Shown: piece by piece, positions 49,601 to 60,700 of the stretch | Layout: each line of letters begins with the position of its first letter | Numbering within the stretch: the first letter of the stretch is position 1 | Source of the DNA: Cyclina sinensis | Lineage: Eukaryota > Mollusca > Bivalvia > Venerida > Veneridae | Assembly (NCBI GenBank): GCA_012932295.1 | Contig: JAAONU010000008.1 | Span: forward strand, 35,826,949 to 35,890,948 | DNA length: 64,000 bases | Direction: 5' to 3' | Program-made: the position numbers and the translations under genes | Notes under the pieces: model-generated | What the model saw: the letters and a program-made list of their open reading frames with translations, nothing else | Databases searched by the model: none | Told to the model about the DNA's origin: nothing

Positions 49601-52267
49601 GTCTACCGTTACTAGATTACTATATATATAACAAAAATGGTTCACAAAATTAAGTTTCTTATCGTCATAAAATACATCAAAATGTTCAGGTCTGTTACCT
49701 GATTTGCAAACCATAACAACTTTTCTGGTAATATTTACATAAATAATCCATTTTAATCAATACATTTGAGTTTGTCCCATAAAATTTGTAAACCGTCAGT
49801 TGAGTATGAAACAACACAGCATCGTCAGCAAATTGTAACGGTCTAGTGCTCACCTTCCTGTAATTGTATAAATAGAACCTATGACACCTGCGTCAGAGAA
49901 TCGATTCTTTGGCTCAGTGTTAGAGCGTTGGCGTGTCGAGCGGGAGATCAGAGTTCGATTCCCGCTCTGGGTTGTGTATTCTAAGATGCATTGCACCATT
50001 CTGTTGCAGACTTTCATGTTTGTAATTCATGTTCGTAAGGGGGGTGGGCTTGGCTAGGATGACTCTTCCTGGACTTAAAGATTTCTGTCTGATCCTTTGA
50101 TCTAAAATACACCATTCGTAATCATAAATGATTACTTTCTCAAGAGGGGATGTGTTACGGTCTAGTGTACACCTTCCTATCATTGTATTAATACAACCTA
50201 TGACACATACGTCAGTGAATCGATTCTTTGGCTCAGTGTTAGAGCGTAGGCGTGTCACGCGGGAGATCGGAGTTCGATTCCCGCTTTAGGTTGTGTATTC
50301 TAAGATGCATAGCATCTTTCTGCTACGGACTTCCATGTTCGTAAGAAAATAGTAACATAAATATTTGAAATTCATCTTATGTAACTGTATTGGCTTCATC
50401 ATTATATAAAAAGTCGTGCATACCATTAATAAAAAAAATGAAGAGCAAGGGGGATAACGTTTCCCCTTGCTTAACCCCTTGAATTGAAGTTGCCAAAGTA
50501 ATTAGTTAGATTACCGTTTAGGTGAAAAAGCAGGGAATAAAACACCTGAGAATGTTTTTTTTCTTTTTTAAAGTGTGGCACGTATACCATCGTAATGATA
50601 AGAAACATAAAATCCATCGAATATTAAAATAATAACACAGTCAAATAAAAATATTAATAATTGTTGTCTTTAAGGAACTTAAGCTGGAATTCATCCTTTT
50701 TAATTACGTGTATTTGAAAAAATGAAATAAGGCCAAACAAGGATGGAATAGATAGCAAGTTTACGGACCTGAATACAAGTATTTCAATACAAATACTTAG
50801 TGCCAAATAGGATTTTTTTAACAGCAAAGTTGTGAGTTCAAGATAATGATACTTCCAAGCATATATATTTTTCAAAGAAGAAAACATAAATATTAAATAA
50901 TCTTGTTAAATGACATGTTTAAGGTTAATCCAGATCAATGAGAAAATCTTTTAAATTAGATATTTTTATCATTTTATTGTATATAACGTATGCCTTTTCA
51001 TTCATATATTATTACATATTGATTGTTTTGTAAAAAAAATAATTGCAATATACATATTTCTTCACAAAAATTAAATTTAATTTCAAATAAGACATCTGGT
51101 CAAACTATTTATCACCTATAGGATTCCTATTATGAGTAATTTCTTTTAAGTAATGTTTTGCAATTTTTTTAACAATAAAAGCATAATAGGTTATCAAAGG
51201 AAAACAATAAAAATGAACATGTAAAATAAAATATAAAAATGTCCGATTTCGAAATTGTTCGTTACTGTTTTATAACAAAATCAAGATGAAAATGCTATTT
51301 TCAGAATTATAATCACACAGAGTTGAGCTCATGTTGCCAGAAATGTTCCTGTCATTTGGGATGCACAGCTGTCGGAACGTGTTGCCCTGGCGTAAAATAC
51401 CTCGCACAAGAAGACACAAAGTACCTTTCATCACCTTTTATATGCAGTAACCTTAAGGAAGTGCTAAATTCTCCTAGAAATTTAACCTCACATGAAGGAC
51501 CTGATGAGCAATATCGTATCATCCACAGATGTCCTGACGTGAATTTGTCAGATGCTTTTCCTAGGTGTGAACACCCAAAATTACTAGAAGATTATGTTGT
51601 TGTATCTGATAAAGAAAACAGCAATATCTTTAAAATCAAGCACTGTGCAGCGTGTCATAATGTAGAAAATTTTGTTCTATGGCCTCTACGTATCACGTCA
51701 TGCCTAGAATTGATGACAAGATCTTTTGAATCTGCCAAAGAAAGAGAGTCATACATCTTACAAAACTGTATCCTTGATGCAAATCCTCTTGAGTCATTCG
51801 AAGTAGGGATAGCTACTTGTTATAGCGATACAAGGGTCATTCGAGAATGTAATGTATCTGGGAAATGGGATGCTTATGAAAAAGTGCTTGAGGAGGCATG
51901 CCTTGAGGAAAGAGAAAACCAAAACACATTTTTCAAAGGAGAATACTATGTGCCTTCCAGTAAATACGTCATTTATTCGAATGTTTACTGTTACCTTTGT
52001 AATTTGAAGAAAAGTGAACAGAACGGGGTTACGCAAAAGACGTGCAAAAATATTTCTAACGATGCTGGTAAAAGCCTGTTTTTACACTTTTCGGCTCTTT
52101 TGGACCTAAAAAGACTTACGACTGACAAGCAGCTCAATAAAAATTACCGTTGTTCTTCAAGCGACGACTGGGACTATTTCAGCGTAGGTATTTTCAGTTT
52201 TGTTTTTGTCAACACATTTATTAAACAAATTTATGTTTTGGTCTTAAAGTTTAAAAAAAGGAATTGA
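46623..52267 (+). CDS. Cysteine-rich somatomedin-B-like ectodomain protein, copy B
   Basis: Exon 1 (46623-46763, phase 0, donor GTATTT) encodes a clear signal peptide, hydrophobic core TFIFFSFLAFSCA, then a short Cys-containing linker. Exon 2 starts after TTTTCAG at 51305 in phase 0 and is open for 320 codons to TGA at 52265-52267. It has CxCx3Cx5CC (the spacing of a somatomedin-B half-domain), GTCCPG, HRCPD, KHCAACH, FVLWPLR and about ten later cysteines. A donor-like GTAGGT at 52184 would end the exon after DDWDYFS, matching the phase of copy A's last exon. Unspliced, the frame continues into a hydrophobic stretch (VGIFSFVFVNTF) and a KFKKRN tail, which would give a type I membrane protein. 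The unspliced product has 367 residues. Copy B is the least damaged of three paralogues. A role as an extracellular receptor-like or adhesive protein is inference from the cysteine pattern. Confidence 0.65.
47963..48030 (+). mobile_element. tRNA-Ser-like SINE head
   Basis: The body 'agtggtcgaagagttaaagc' with 'gctggact' and B box 'ggttcgaatccc' is a good tRNA-like match. It is the fuller partner of 38443-38512. A tail with 'cgaaagggatta' is shared by both, which suggests a SINE body after the tRNA head. Confidence 0.6.
49083..49267 (+). other. Exon-like piece with hydrophobic segment
   Basis: A strong acceptor (CTTTCTTTTCAG) and a donor (GTAAGA) bound a frame with a hydrophobic run (FINIFLIFISVIHLTMA) followed by PVSRPCYLKGPVYMLSG. 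It could be an alternative first exon, with ATG at 49153, joining an acceptor at 51320 in phase. It does not fit exon 1 of copy B in phase. The counterpart at 40260-40455 has lost the AG and gained stops. I recognise no family, so it may not be expressed. Confidence 0.3.
49835..50430 (+). mobile_element. Tandem pair of tRNA-derived SINE units
   Basis: Two units (about 49835-50154 and 50156-50430) each contain 'acggtctagtg' followed by a tRNA-like body with 'ttggctcagtgttagagcg' and B box 'gttcgattcccgc'. Both lost one G in the A box compared with 41094-41160. The first block carries only one unit. Confidence 0.6.
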
Positions 52268-52738
52268 AATTTCCTTTCAGACTTTGCAAATAGAGTCACT
52301 CCGCTAAAGCAAAGGCGTACTCTTACGATTTTTAAACAAGAAATTAATTAAAAATGGTAGAGAAGTGACAAGTTAAAACAGCTTGCTGAAGATTGTTTTC
52401 CATTGAACGTCAAAATAAAATATGTAAACAGTGTTTCACAAGCGATCAGATGTGACAAAATTATTACAGAGCGAAGCCATTTGCAAAACTGTCCGAGGTT
52501 TCTGATTCCACAGCAAAATTTTTTTGCAGTTACTGATTTAAGCAATTTGACACTCAATGCGCAGCAAGATTTTGAGATTGTAAGAAGCAAGGGAAGTGAA
52601 ATGATATCAATTTGTAAAGAAACATATTTTCAAATACAGTGGTCCGTTAACAATGCAGAAGCCAGGAGTCAGTGTTTTTCCACTGTAAGCAGTATTGGAT
52701 TCATTTTCGTGTATGTATATTGGTCGGGTATGCTCTGA
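52268..52738 (+). pseudogene. Terminal exon remnant of copy B
   Basis: A frame from about 52361 to TGA at 52736-52738 encodes SHLQNCPRF, the same motif as HLQNCPRF in copy A's last exon, later SICKETYFQIQWSVN, and a hydrophobic tail (SSIGFIFVYVYW) just before the stop. Compared with copy A, about 350 bases coding the CRQLLCP part are missing. The acceptor at 52279-52280 is followed by stops in all frames before 52361, so a clean splice from exon 2 is not evident. The tail in both copies suggests a GPI signal or a short membrane anchor. Confidence 0.5.
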
Positions 52739-54984
52739 CTTAGAATCTTACAAACCTTTCACAAAAAGAACATAAATAAAAGAGTAGTTATTGAAGAAAA
52801 TTTAAGAGTCCCTTTTTTCATTTAGTCGGTTTGTCTTTACATGAACAGGAAAAAATAGTAGAGAATAAAATACAGTGTAAAGAATATGAAATAGAACAAA
52901 AGTATTTACTCGTTTTAATGTTAAACAATACCAAGCATCTTTATTGTATGATCTCATATGTTATCATATATGAAAAACATAATCCAATACTTAAGCATTT
53001 GTTAAAGAATTGAAAAGAAGTGAATAATGTTTGCAATAGCATCACTCAAGGTTTTAACAATTAAAAAGTGAACAGTCCGTGTTATGATACTGGACTAACA
53101 TTTGTCTTAATGTTCCTATTACTTCTGCAACAATTTGTACCACATACAGCTTTACGCCATTGACCATATCGGTGTACCCATGTTGATATTTTTCTTTCAG
53201 GAAAATTATGATGGTTAAGTATTCAAACAACCAGCCAACGTTACATTACGCTTATATATACCGTGACAACTGAAGAAAAAAAGAATTCACCATGTCCGAA
53301 ACCATATCCCTTTGGCCAGTAAAATAAAAGTGGCGATTTTACCCACTGAGCCACGAAACTTGTTAAGATTGGGTGTCAAATTTATACATATAAAGTATCT
53401 ACCCCATGAGTAACGGTAATTTTTTACTTTATGACGTGTTTCTGTAAAAAAACAGTAATTAAGTTCAGATATGTCTTCACAATAACAACCAGAAATTCTA
53501 TATTTATAAACATTTTCTTATTTATGCATCACTGGCCCATCTGTGAGTCAGTCACTTTAAAGTTTTACTTTTTGTTGCCTTTGCAACCAGAGTTCTCCAT
53601 GTAAAGAAATACTTCAAACAAGTTTTGTATGACTTCTGGTATCATAGTCCAAACAATTCTGCATTTATTTCCTACAAGAAGATAATTACACAAGCTTCTG
53701 GACAGCAAGACAATTTAAACCTATCTTAGGTGGCCTTCTGGTTAGCATATTTGACCAGATGATAATTTATTCCCTGTCAAGACTGTCCTGATATGACCTT
53801 AGGTGTTGAATTGGAATGTTTAAACTTGAGTTTACTGATTCAGACCATCTAATGGTAATGTCTTAAAAGCGTGGTTACGATGGTACTTACGGTCTGGTGG
53901 TTAGCGGATGCAAGTTCTGGCATAATAAGAACTGCTGTTTTTCATGTTTATTTCTGGGCCGAAACGTTTGTGGACCTCCACCTTGAGGCCAGTGAGACAT
54001 GGTCTGTACTGTTTTAAACCTATAAAAATAGATTTCCAGTATTCTCAGGAAAAAACTAAAGATTTATAAACAGAACACTACTCTACTGCTGTTTGACAAA
54101 TATTATTTTTCTTGACATTCAGTTTCCAAACTGACTCAAAGAAAATCCCAGCTTTTGTATGTGTTTTATTGTCATGGCTGCCTTACACATATAGATTCCT
54201 TATTGTGTTACCGTACATTTTGCATTGTCAGAATTGTATTTTTTATGTTATGTTATGTGCTAAACTTTGATATTTTCTGCCATGTGCCAACTGTCATGTT
54301 AGAAACGACATCAAAACAATATAGCATTGACTTTGCAAAACCTATGTTACTCCAATATTGGAATCAGACATTGGGCCGATATTAAAAACCATATCGGTCC
54401 AATATCGGACCGATTTGAATGCTTGCTGGATGTATCCTCAGTGGATCAAGAATTAGAAAATTTAAACTTTGTGTGAATTAGTCACTATATGTTAATTTCA
54501 CTTTTAAGTTCAAAGACAGGAAAATAAGGTTTGGATATAGAAATGATTACATGTTCACATGTTTTATTTTAGAACAAATAAAAAGAATGTCAACTGAATG
54601 AATGAACATGACTAGTTTGTTGGTTTCCCATTTTTGTATCCTTTAGCAATTTTGCTTGCCTAAGGATCCTTGCTGCCAACTTTTATTTAAGACAGGTAGT
54701 GATTTTTTGATTTTTTGAAATTTCCAAATAAATACTGTAGTAGCTCAATATAAAGTTACTTCAAATGTTTAAATGAAACAGACTCAAACAATCAGGTACA
54801 TATGTTAATATATGTGCCTGAGAGAATTCAAAAGCAGTTTTATCTAGCAAAGTGTAATCGACCAGTAATTCAACATGTTTTGTAAATAACAAAATATTCA
54901 CAACATTTTAACACAAACCCTTCTTCCCGGAACTTTAACTGTGATTCCCTATTCAGTTTAATTTTCCAAGTTTTGATATGATGA
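52739..54984. other. Intergenic stretch
   Basis: No supported gene. Open frames at 52831 and 54155 are short with no domain. A weak minus-strand tRNA-like fragment lies near 53283-53360. A short palindrome at 54393-54414 is listed separately. Confidence 0.4.
54393..54414. repeat. Perfect 8-bp inverted repeat
   Basis: ATCGGTCC and GGACCGAT flank a 6-base spacer. Further loose copies of 'ccaatattgg' and 'ccgatatt' just upstream (54351-54384) make the neighbourhood rich in related palindromic words. Its role, if any, is unknown. Confidence 0.5.
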
Positions 54985-55990
54985 ATAGTTCACCCCACTA
55001 CTATAGTTCGGTGTATGTGCGTCCGTCCGGAATTGTCCGCTCTATATCTTGCTCATTCATTGAAGGATTACAAAATAATTTGGTACAAATGTTCACCTTG
55101 ACGCGGTTGTGTGTCGCACACAAAACGCAGGTCCGCCGCTCAAAGGTCAAGGTCACACTTGGGGGTCAGCGCAAATCCCGTGTCCGGAGCGTAACTTCTA
55201 CATATATGGAGGGATTTTAATATAACTTGGGACAAATATTCTCCATAATGAAGCGAAGTGTCGCGCAAAAAATTCAGGTGTCTGTAGTAAAAGTCAAGGA
55301 CACACTTATGGGTCAAAAGTCAAATAACATAATAAAACATTCATTTTTGAGTTTACTTCTCTATACATGGATGGATTTTAATATATCTTAGAACAAATGT
55401 TCTCCATGTTGAGTTGAGTTGTCTTGCGCAAAATGAAGGTCAAGGTCAGGGTCACAAGAGGACAAAGGTCAAATAAAAGTATTAAGCGCTGTATCTTGCA
55501 TATGCTTTGAAGTATTATGCTTTGTGTTCAGAGGATTTGAAAAACTGAAGTGTCCGTGGCAAAGGTCAAGGTCACATTTAGGGGTCAAAGGTCAAATAAC
55601 AAAACAAAACATTCATTTGAGAGTACATATACATTCTCTATACATGGATGGATTTTAATGTAACTTAGCACAAATGTTCTCCATGTTGAGTTGAGTTGGC
55701 TCGCGCAAAATGAAGGTCAAGGTCACAAGAGGTCAAAGGTCAAATAAAAATATTAAAATTTGTGTGTTGGCGCTGAATTTTGCTTATGCTTTAAAGTATT
55801 AAGCTTAATGGTCAGAGGATTTTAAAATTGTTGAGCCCTCTTGTGGTGAGGTCAACTTGTGGTTTGGTGTATGTGCGTCCGTCAGTCCGTGTGTCTGTCT
55901 AGATTTGTTCGGTCTATATCTTGCTCATTCTTTGAAGGATTACAAAATAGTTTGATACAAATGTTCACCAAAAGCGGTATCGAGCGACTT
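54985..55990. repeat. Bivalve-type repeat array with AAGGTCAAGGTCAC units
   Basis: It opens and closes with near-copies of 'tatgtgcgtccgtc' and 'tatatcttgctcattc' (about 55012 and 55867). In between, 'caaatgttctccatgttgag' and 'aaaggtcaaggtcacac' recur at intervals. Frames across it are repeat translations. Confidence 0.6.
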
Positions 55991-56687
55991 CTGGATTTTC
56001 AGTCCAGAACGAAACATGGGTCACCGATCCGCCCCGATTATACATACTCCCTCAACAACTCGATATACGAACATGTACTAGGCTAGCTTATCGAAAAAAG
56101 ACCGTTTAGTATTTTGTTTTATAAGAGAAAGCACATGAAAAGCATTATAACTTGGTATTTTAATTCATGTAATGTAAGAACATATCATAAACAAGAAAAA
56201 TTGAAAAGATTCGAGTTGTCAAGAAATGCATAACAGAAAATTAGTTCCAACCGCAGAAATACAATAATTGTATTTCTATTGTTTCAAAATATTCTGTTCA
56301 TGTTTAGTAGCGTCCTTCTTGGGTTTATCTGAAAACAATTTAACATACTAACCGCTTGAAAACCAAATCAGGCATTACCGAACTGAACCCGGACATATTG
56401 TGCGCGTAAAAGAAATTGCTGCTTTCGCAGTACTAAGGGCTATTTACAATGCCTTTATATATGAAAATGTTGCACAAAAATGTCACTCTATCTCTATGTG
56501 TTCTGTCCGTATTTAGCGTAGCGTAGAGTCTACAAACTAGTTATGTCACGATGATCGAGTAGAATCGAATAATCGTCGCTGGCTGCTAATGTTAGCGACA
56601 ATCGACTTCTTTACTGTAAAATCGATGTTGCTACTAAAATTTCTTTGGGTTAAAAGAAAATCACAAAGGGACGTTACTCTAATCGTA
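55991..56687. other. Upstream region of the BED-finger gene
   Basis: No gene or repeat was recognised. It should contain the promoter of the gene starting at 56688, but no TATA box or other site stands out. Confidence 0.35.
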
Positions 56688-57391
56688 ATGTCGGGCGAGC
56701 AAATTTTCAACTTCCCAGGGAAGACACGCTCGTCAGTTTGGCGTTTTTTTGGTTTTAAAAAACATCATGACGGCCCGCCAGTCAAGCATAACCTTGACAT
56801 GACGACAGTCATTTGCCGATTATGCATGAAGTCTTATGCAAACAAAGGTGAATATTTTCTTCCATTTTTAGCGGACATTCTTGTACCAGTTTTTATTGTA
56901 GGATATTATTAACGTGTTGAAATGCTATGTAAATGATAATGTATAACTTGTAATGTGTCCAGGTAAGGTTGATTTAAAATGAATACTTTTGAAAACAAAG
57001 TCGTATGCAAACAAAGGCGATTTATTTCTTCCAGTTTTTCGGATATAACCTGTTACCGGACATGTAGTTCTTGTACCAGTTTTTATCGTAGGCATTTCAA
57101 CATGATACAATGCTTGTAATGTTAAACTTGTTATTCATCCATGTAAGGTTGATTTAAAATGAATATTTTTGAAAACTAAGCCACAGTCCAAAATATGATA
57201 AAAAATAAAAATTTAAGTAGTGGTTTTCAAATGGAAAGTATGAACTGAGAAAATTGTGTGTGTGTTTTTTAGGTAATACAACAAATTTACAGCAGCATTT
57301 AGACAAACATCACCGTAACACTGATGAAACTAGTCATACTGCATCTAGTTCAAGACATGCCCCTGCATCAAAACTATTCCAGCCTCGGATT
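56688..57391 (+). CDS. BED-type zinc finger protein, partial (hAT/ZBED-like)
   Basis: Exon 1 (56688-56847) begins at ATG and ends at an AAAG|GTGAAT donor. Exon 2 starts after TTTTTTAG at 57273 and runs into the assembly gap at 57392. Joined in phase they encode SSVWRFFGF, the aromatic start of a BED finger, then VICRLCMKSYANKG and NTTNLQQHLDKHH, giving the C-x2-C and H-x4-H zinc ligands. A Ser/Thr-rich linker follows. BED fingers bind DNA and are usual at the N terminus of hAT transposases and ZBED proteins. The catalytic part cannot be seen because of the gap. An upstream in-frame extension lacks recognisable features, so I prefer the start at 56688. Confidence 0.7.
56840..57180. repeat. Tandem duplication overlapping the BED exon-intron border
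   Basis: Two units of about 160-180 bases share 'tatgcaaacaaagg', 'cttgtaccagtttttat' and 'gtaaggttgatttaaaatga'. The first unit starts within the end of exon 1 and includes the donor. In the second unit the donor-equivalent GT has become GC. Confidence 0.6.
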
Positions 57392-57491
57392 NNNNNNNNN
57401 NNNNNNNNNNNNNNNNNNNNNNNNNNNNNNNNNNNNNNNNNNNNNNNNNNNNNNNNNNNNNNNNNNNNNNNNNNNNNNNNNNNNNNNNNNN
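57392..57491. other. Assembly gap of 100 N
   Basis: Exactly 100 unknown bases, the conventional size for a scaffold gap of unknown length. It interrupts the BED-finger gene and lies 184 bases before the second copy of the 6.3-kb segment, so adjacency across it is not certain. Confidence 0.98.
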
Positions 57492-57516
57492 TTTGTATTT
57501 TTTTTGCTTTGCACAG

Positions 57517-57578
57517 GTGATTGTCCTGAATGTAAAAAGCAAAATGCTGTTCCTAAGTTCAGAGACCTATTTTTGTAA
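57517..57578 (+). CDS. Possible last exon after the gap
   Basis: A good acceptor (TTTGCTTTGCACAG) is followed by a short open frame reading GDCPECKKQNAVPKFRDLFL and a stop. A CxxC pair is present. It could be an end exon of the BED-finger gene or belong to something lost in the gap. I recognise no family. Confidence 0.25.
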
Positions 57579-57704
57579 ATGAAAAATCTTGTTTCCCTAG
57601 TACCGGTAAAATATGAAATTGAAACTCTTCATTGTATTCATTCTTCGCCCCCCATCAGTACTTTCAGTGCTTTGATTAAGGATAGAATTAAGCCAGGTAA
57701 CATT

Positions 57705-57719
57705 TGGCGCCCAACGTGG
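57705..57719 (+). other. Primer-binding-site-like sequence, copy 2
   Basis: TGGCGCCCAACGTGG is identical to the site in copy 1. The sequence to its left is shared for only 29 bases, so no LTR common to both copies can precede it. Confidence 0.45.
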
Positions 57720-60700
57720 TCTTAAGTAAATCTCAGTGACTTTAGGTAAATTTCCAGTTACGTTTCTGGTGGACTTTTAAAACACTGTGACATTCCTAGT
57801 GTTTGTAATATTTTAAACACAAGTGAAATTTGCATACTCAGTGCTAAAACATTTTGGATTTTATAACGATGTGATCTATCGTTACGTGTAAATGGGTTCA
57901 AAAGGATTTTCTTAACATTTATTGGAATATGAGTGATCCTTGCACTTTTATCGTATCCGACGGAGTATCGACGACACCAATCTTCACGCCATCCGAGACA
58001 GACACCACCCAGTTAGATCTACATATCATCCAGGACTGATAGGGCCGACGACACCAACTGAGAAGCATAAACAATAACTTTTAGTCTATTACGTGATTTA
58101 CCGAGGAGTGATTATAGTGAAACACATTACAGACACTTTCTATTAAGTGCTGTCAGAACTACAGACACTTTTCTTAAGTGCTGAATCATTGACACTTCCT
58201 AAGTGCTACATCATGGTATTATGTTAACAGTCTAGTGGCCAAATTCACAGATCAACTGATGAGTGAGTACATGTATTTAAGGAATGAAATATTAAGAAAT
58301 TGCAGTTACTTTCTTAAAAAGTTACAGACTTTATTTTATACTGTTTCCTAGCTTATAATGAATTAAACTTTGAATATATTTTCTAGTTTAAACAGGTACA
58401 TGCAGTTTCTGATATTCAGTGTGATATATTGTACCGAGTGAAAGAAATATTCACTTCATATTAGTTATATAATTAATTTCCCCATCCTGGTGAAGGTTCT
58501 TTTACTTAATATTCCTACATTCTAATTAGCATCTATCTTCAGTAATATTCTTGTCAGATATGCTGCCATTTTAGTGTGAAATCTTCATTTCTGATTTTCA
58601 GAATAGTCAATCAACTCATTGCCTTAATTCAAAATTCTAAATGACAAAGGAATTCAGTTTTCTTTCAAGAAACGTGACGGAAGCATCAAAATAATTAATA
58701 AAATTAGAACTGAACAAACTTATTACCTATAATTTAACTAAAATAATCCGTATGAATAATCTAATGATTATTACATATTTCAGTTTTCCTTTGTATGTTC
58801 AGAAGATTGAACAGTTTTATTATTGACAGTCCAAACTTTATCCATGCAAGTCTTTGTCTTTACTAAGTTTAGCCTCGTAAGCTTCTACTCTTTCATAGAA
58901 AAAATGTCAGGTATGCATATTTTCACATTTTATACTTATAAAATTCTTTGTTATCTGTATTTAAACATTTACGACGATAGGAAAAAGATATTTCTAAAGA
59001 TTTTCGTAACTTGTCAGGACCTTAAGGAGATAAGTGAGTATTTCATCTTGGCGAATGAATAATGAAATCGCGGACGAAAATTGTAGTTTTTTGCTTTGTC
59101 GCAATACACGTTTATCCTCATTTAAATCTGCGTATTATAATTGTTATTTACCTACTGTATGGACTAGTTTTGGATAATTGGTTGCTTTTAGACACAGGTT
59201 CTGCAACATCTGCCTGACCAAATATCAGTTACTTCTAAACCGGTATATGCTTTACAAATTGCTGACACGAAAGCGATTTATCGCAACAAAACATCTTAAA
59301 AACCAACTAGTCAGTAAATAAGTGTCTTAAAATTTAAGAGCGTAAGCTGTAAAAGAGGACTAAACAAATCCAATTTTGATTTTTTAAATTGCATGAATAT
59401 ATAACTGTCAATTGTGTATAAATATCGCATTGCGTAAGTGCTAATTGATAGCAGAGATATGACAAAAACTGTTAACACATTTCAGTAAACTTCATTACCA
59501 AGACTTCAGGAAAGACACACTCAGACAACATTCTTGAGTTATTTGCATATTATCATTAGTACTGTGAACTGTCTAAGTCTAGGTTATCATTTGAAAACAT
59601 ATATACTTGATGAAGAAGGCTATGGCCTACAACGCTCCAAAACATCACCAAAGAAGGAATTGAATCAGCTTAAAAATATTAAAACTATTCATTAAAAGAA
59701 CGAGATACTCACTCTGAAACAAAGTTAAACTTAAGAAAATGTGTGCACAGTGCACTGCAAAGCATACTGCCCTGTTTTACCGAAGAAGAGGTGTGTGTAC
59801 ACACACGGGGCGTTTTCGAGTGATATCCCCTTCTTTAATTTTCATATAGAAATTTTGTCCGAAGAATAACTTGAAGGCTATAAAAGGGGTTAAGTTGAAC
59901 TAAAATATAGATAAATAGTTAAAAGCAAAGTGTAGTATCTTAGAACCATAACTCTACCTTGTCTCACTTTTGAATTATCTCCCCTCTTAAACAATTTTGT
60001 CGGAGACTTAAATTTAACAATGTAAAGTGATTTGATGTAAAACTTGTAATATAGATAGGTGGTGACAAGTAGAAGTGTAGTGCTAAAGAAGCATAACTCT
60101 ACCTTATCTCGTTTATGAGTAATCATCCCTACTTTAATTTTTATTATGATTTTCTGTCCGGATAACCTGAAGAGGGATAAAAGGGATTTTATTGAAACTT
60201 ACAAAAAATATAGATGCAGAAATGTTTTGTGCAAGAAACATAACTCTACCTGGTCCCATTCCACAGATAATAAATCAGAAATTTCTGTAGACCTATAGGT
60301 GTGAGAATAGATCTTGGTCAGAGAATGTGTATTGCATAAGAACCATTACTCTGTACTTCTGTGAGCATGCCCCTTTGTTGTATCATATATATAAATTTTT
60401 TCTTGAAGCTACATACTTAAAAGTAATTGTACTGGTAGACCTTGTTAATGCAGAGTGCATTTTGCAAAACATAATTAGTCTATATTGCTTTGTTTTCAAT
60501 TTTACAAAACGATACAGTTGAGTTTGTACAGTGTGATCATGTGGTATATGGTAAAATGATATTGATAAGAGCCTTTTGTTGGTATGAACAGAGAGTTTTA
60601 GGAATATTCTTGCTTAATTTGATGATTAGCGAATATTACTGCAGCGCCTTGTGAAACATCTGGCATCATCGGTTTGCAGCCTAGGCTGAAGGGACTATAG

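Larger units (their letters stand above)
46764..51304. other. Intron 1 of copy B
   Basis: This 4.5-kb intron contains most of the second large duplicated block, a tRNA-like SINE (47963-48030), a tandem pair of SINE units (49835-50430) and an exon-like piece at 49083-49267. The first 800 bases have no recognisable content. Confidence 0.5.
47570..51693 (+). repeat. Large tandem duplicated block, copy 2
   Basis: The block corresponds to 38055-42543. It lacks about 900 bases present in copy 1 near 39290-40230. It carries one extra SINE unit (tandem pair at 49835-50430) and a short extra piece around 48270-48400. It runs directly into the intact remainder of copy B's main exon, so this copy is probably closer to the original arrangement. 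Confidence 0.75.

Noticed and set aside
53283..53360. Minus-strand tRNA-like fragment
   Set aside because: An A-box-like stretch is present but the B box is too weak to call a SINE with confidence.
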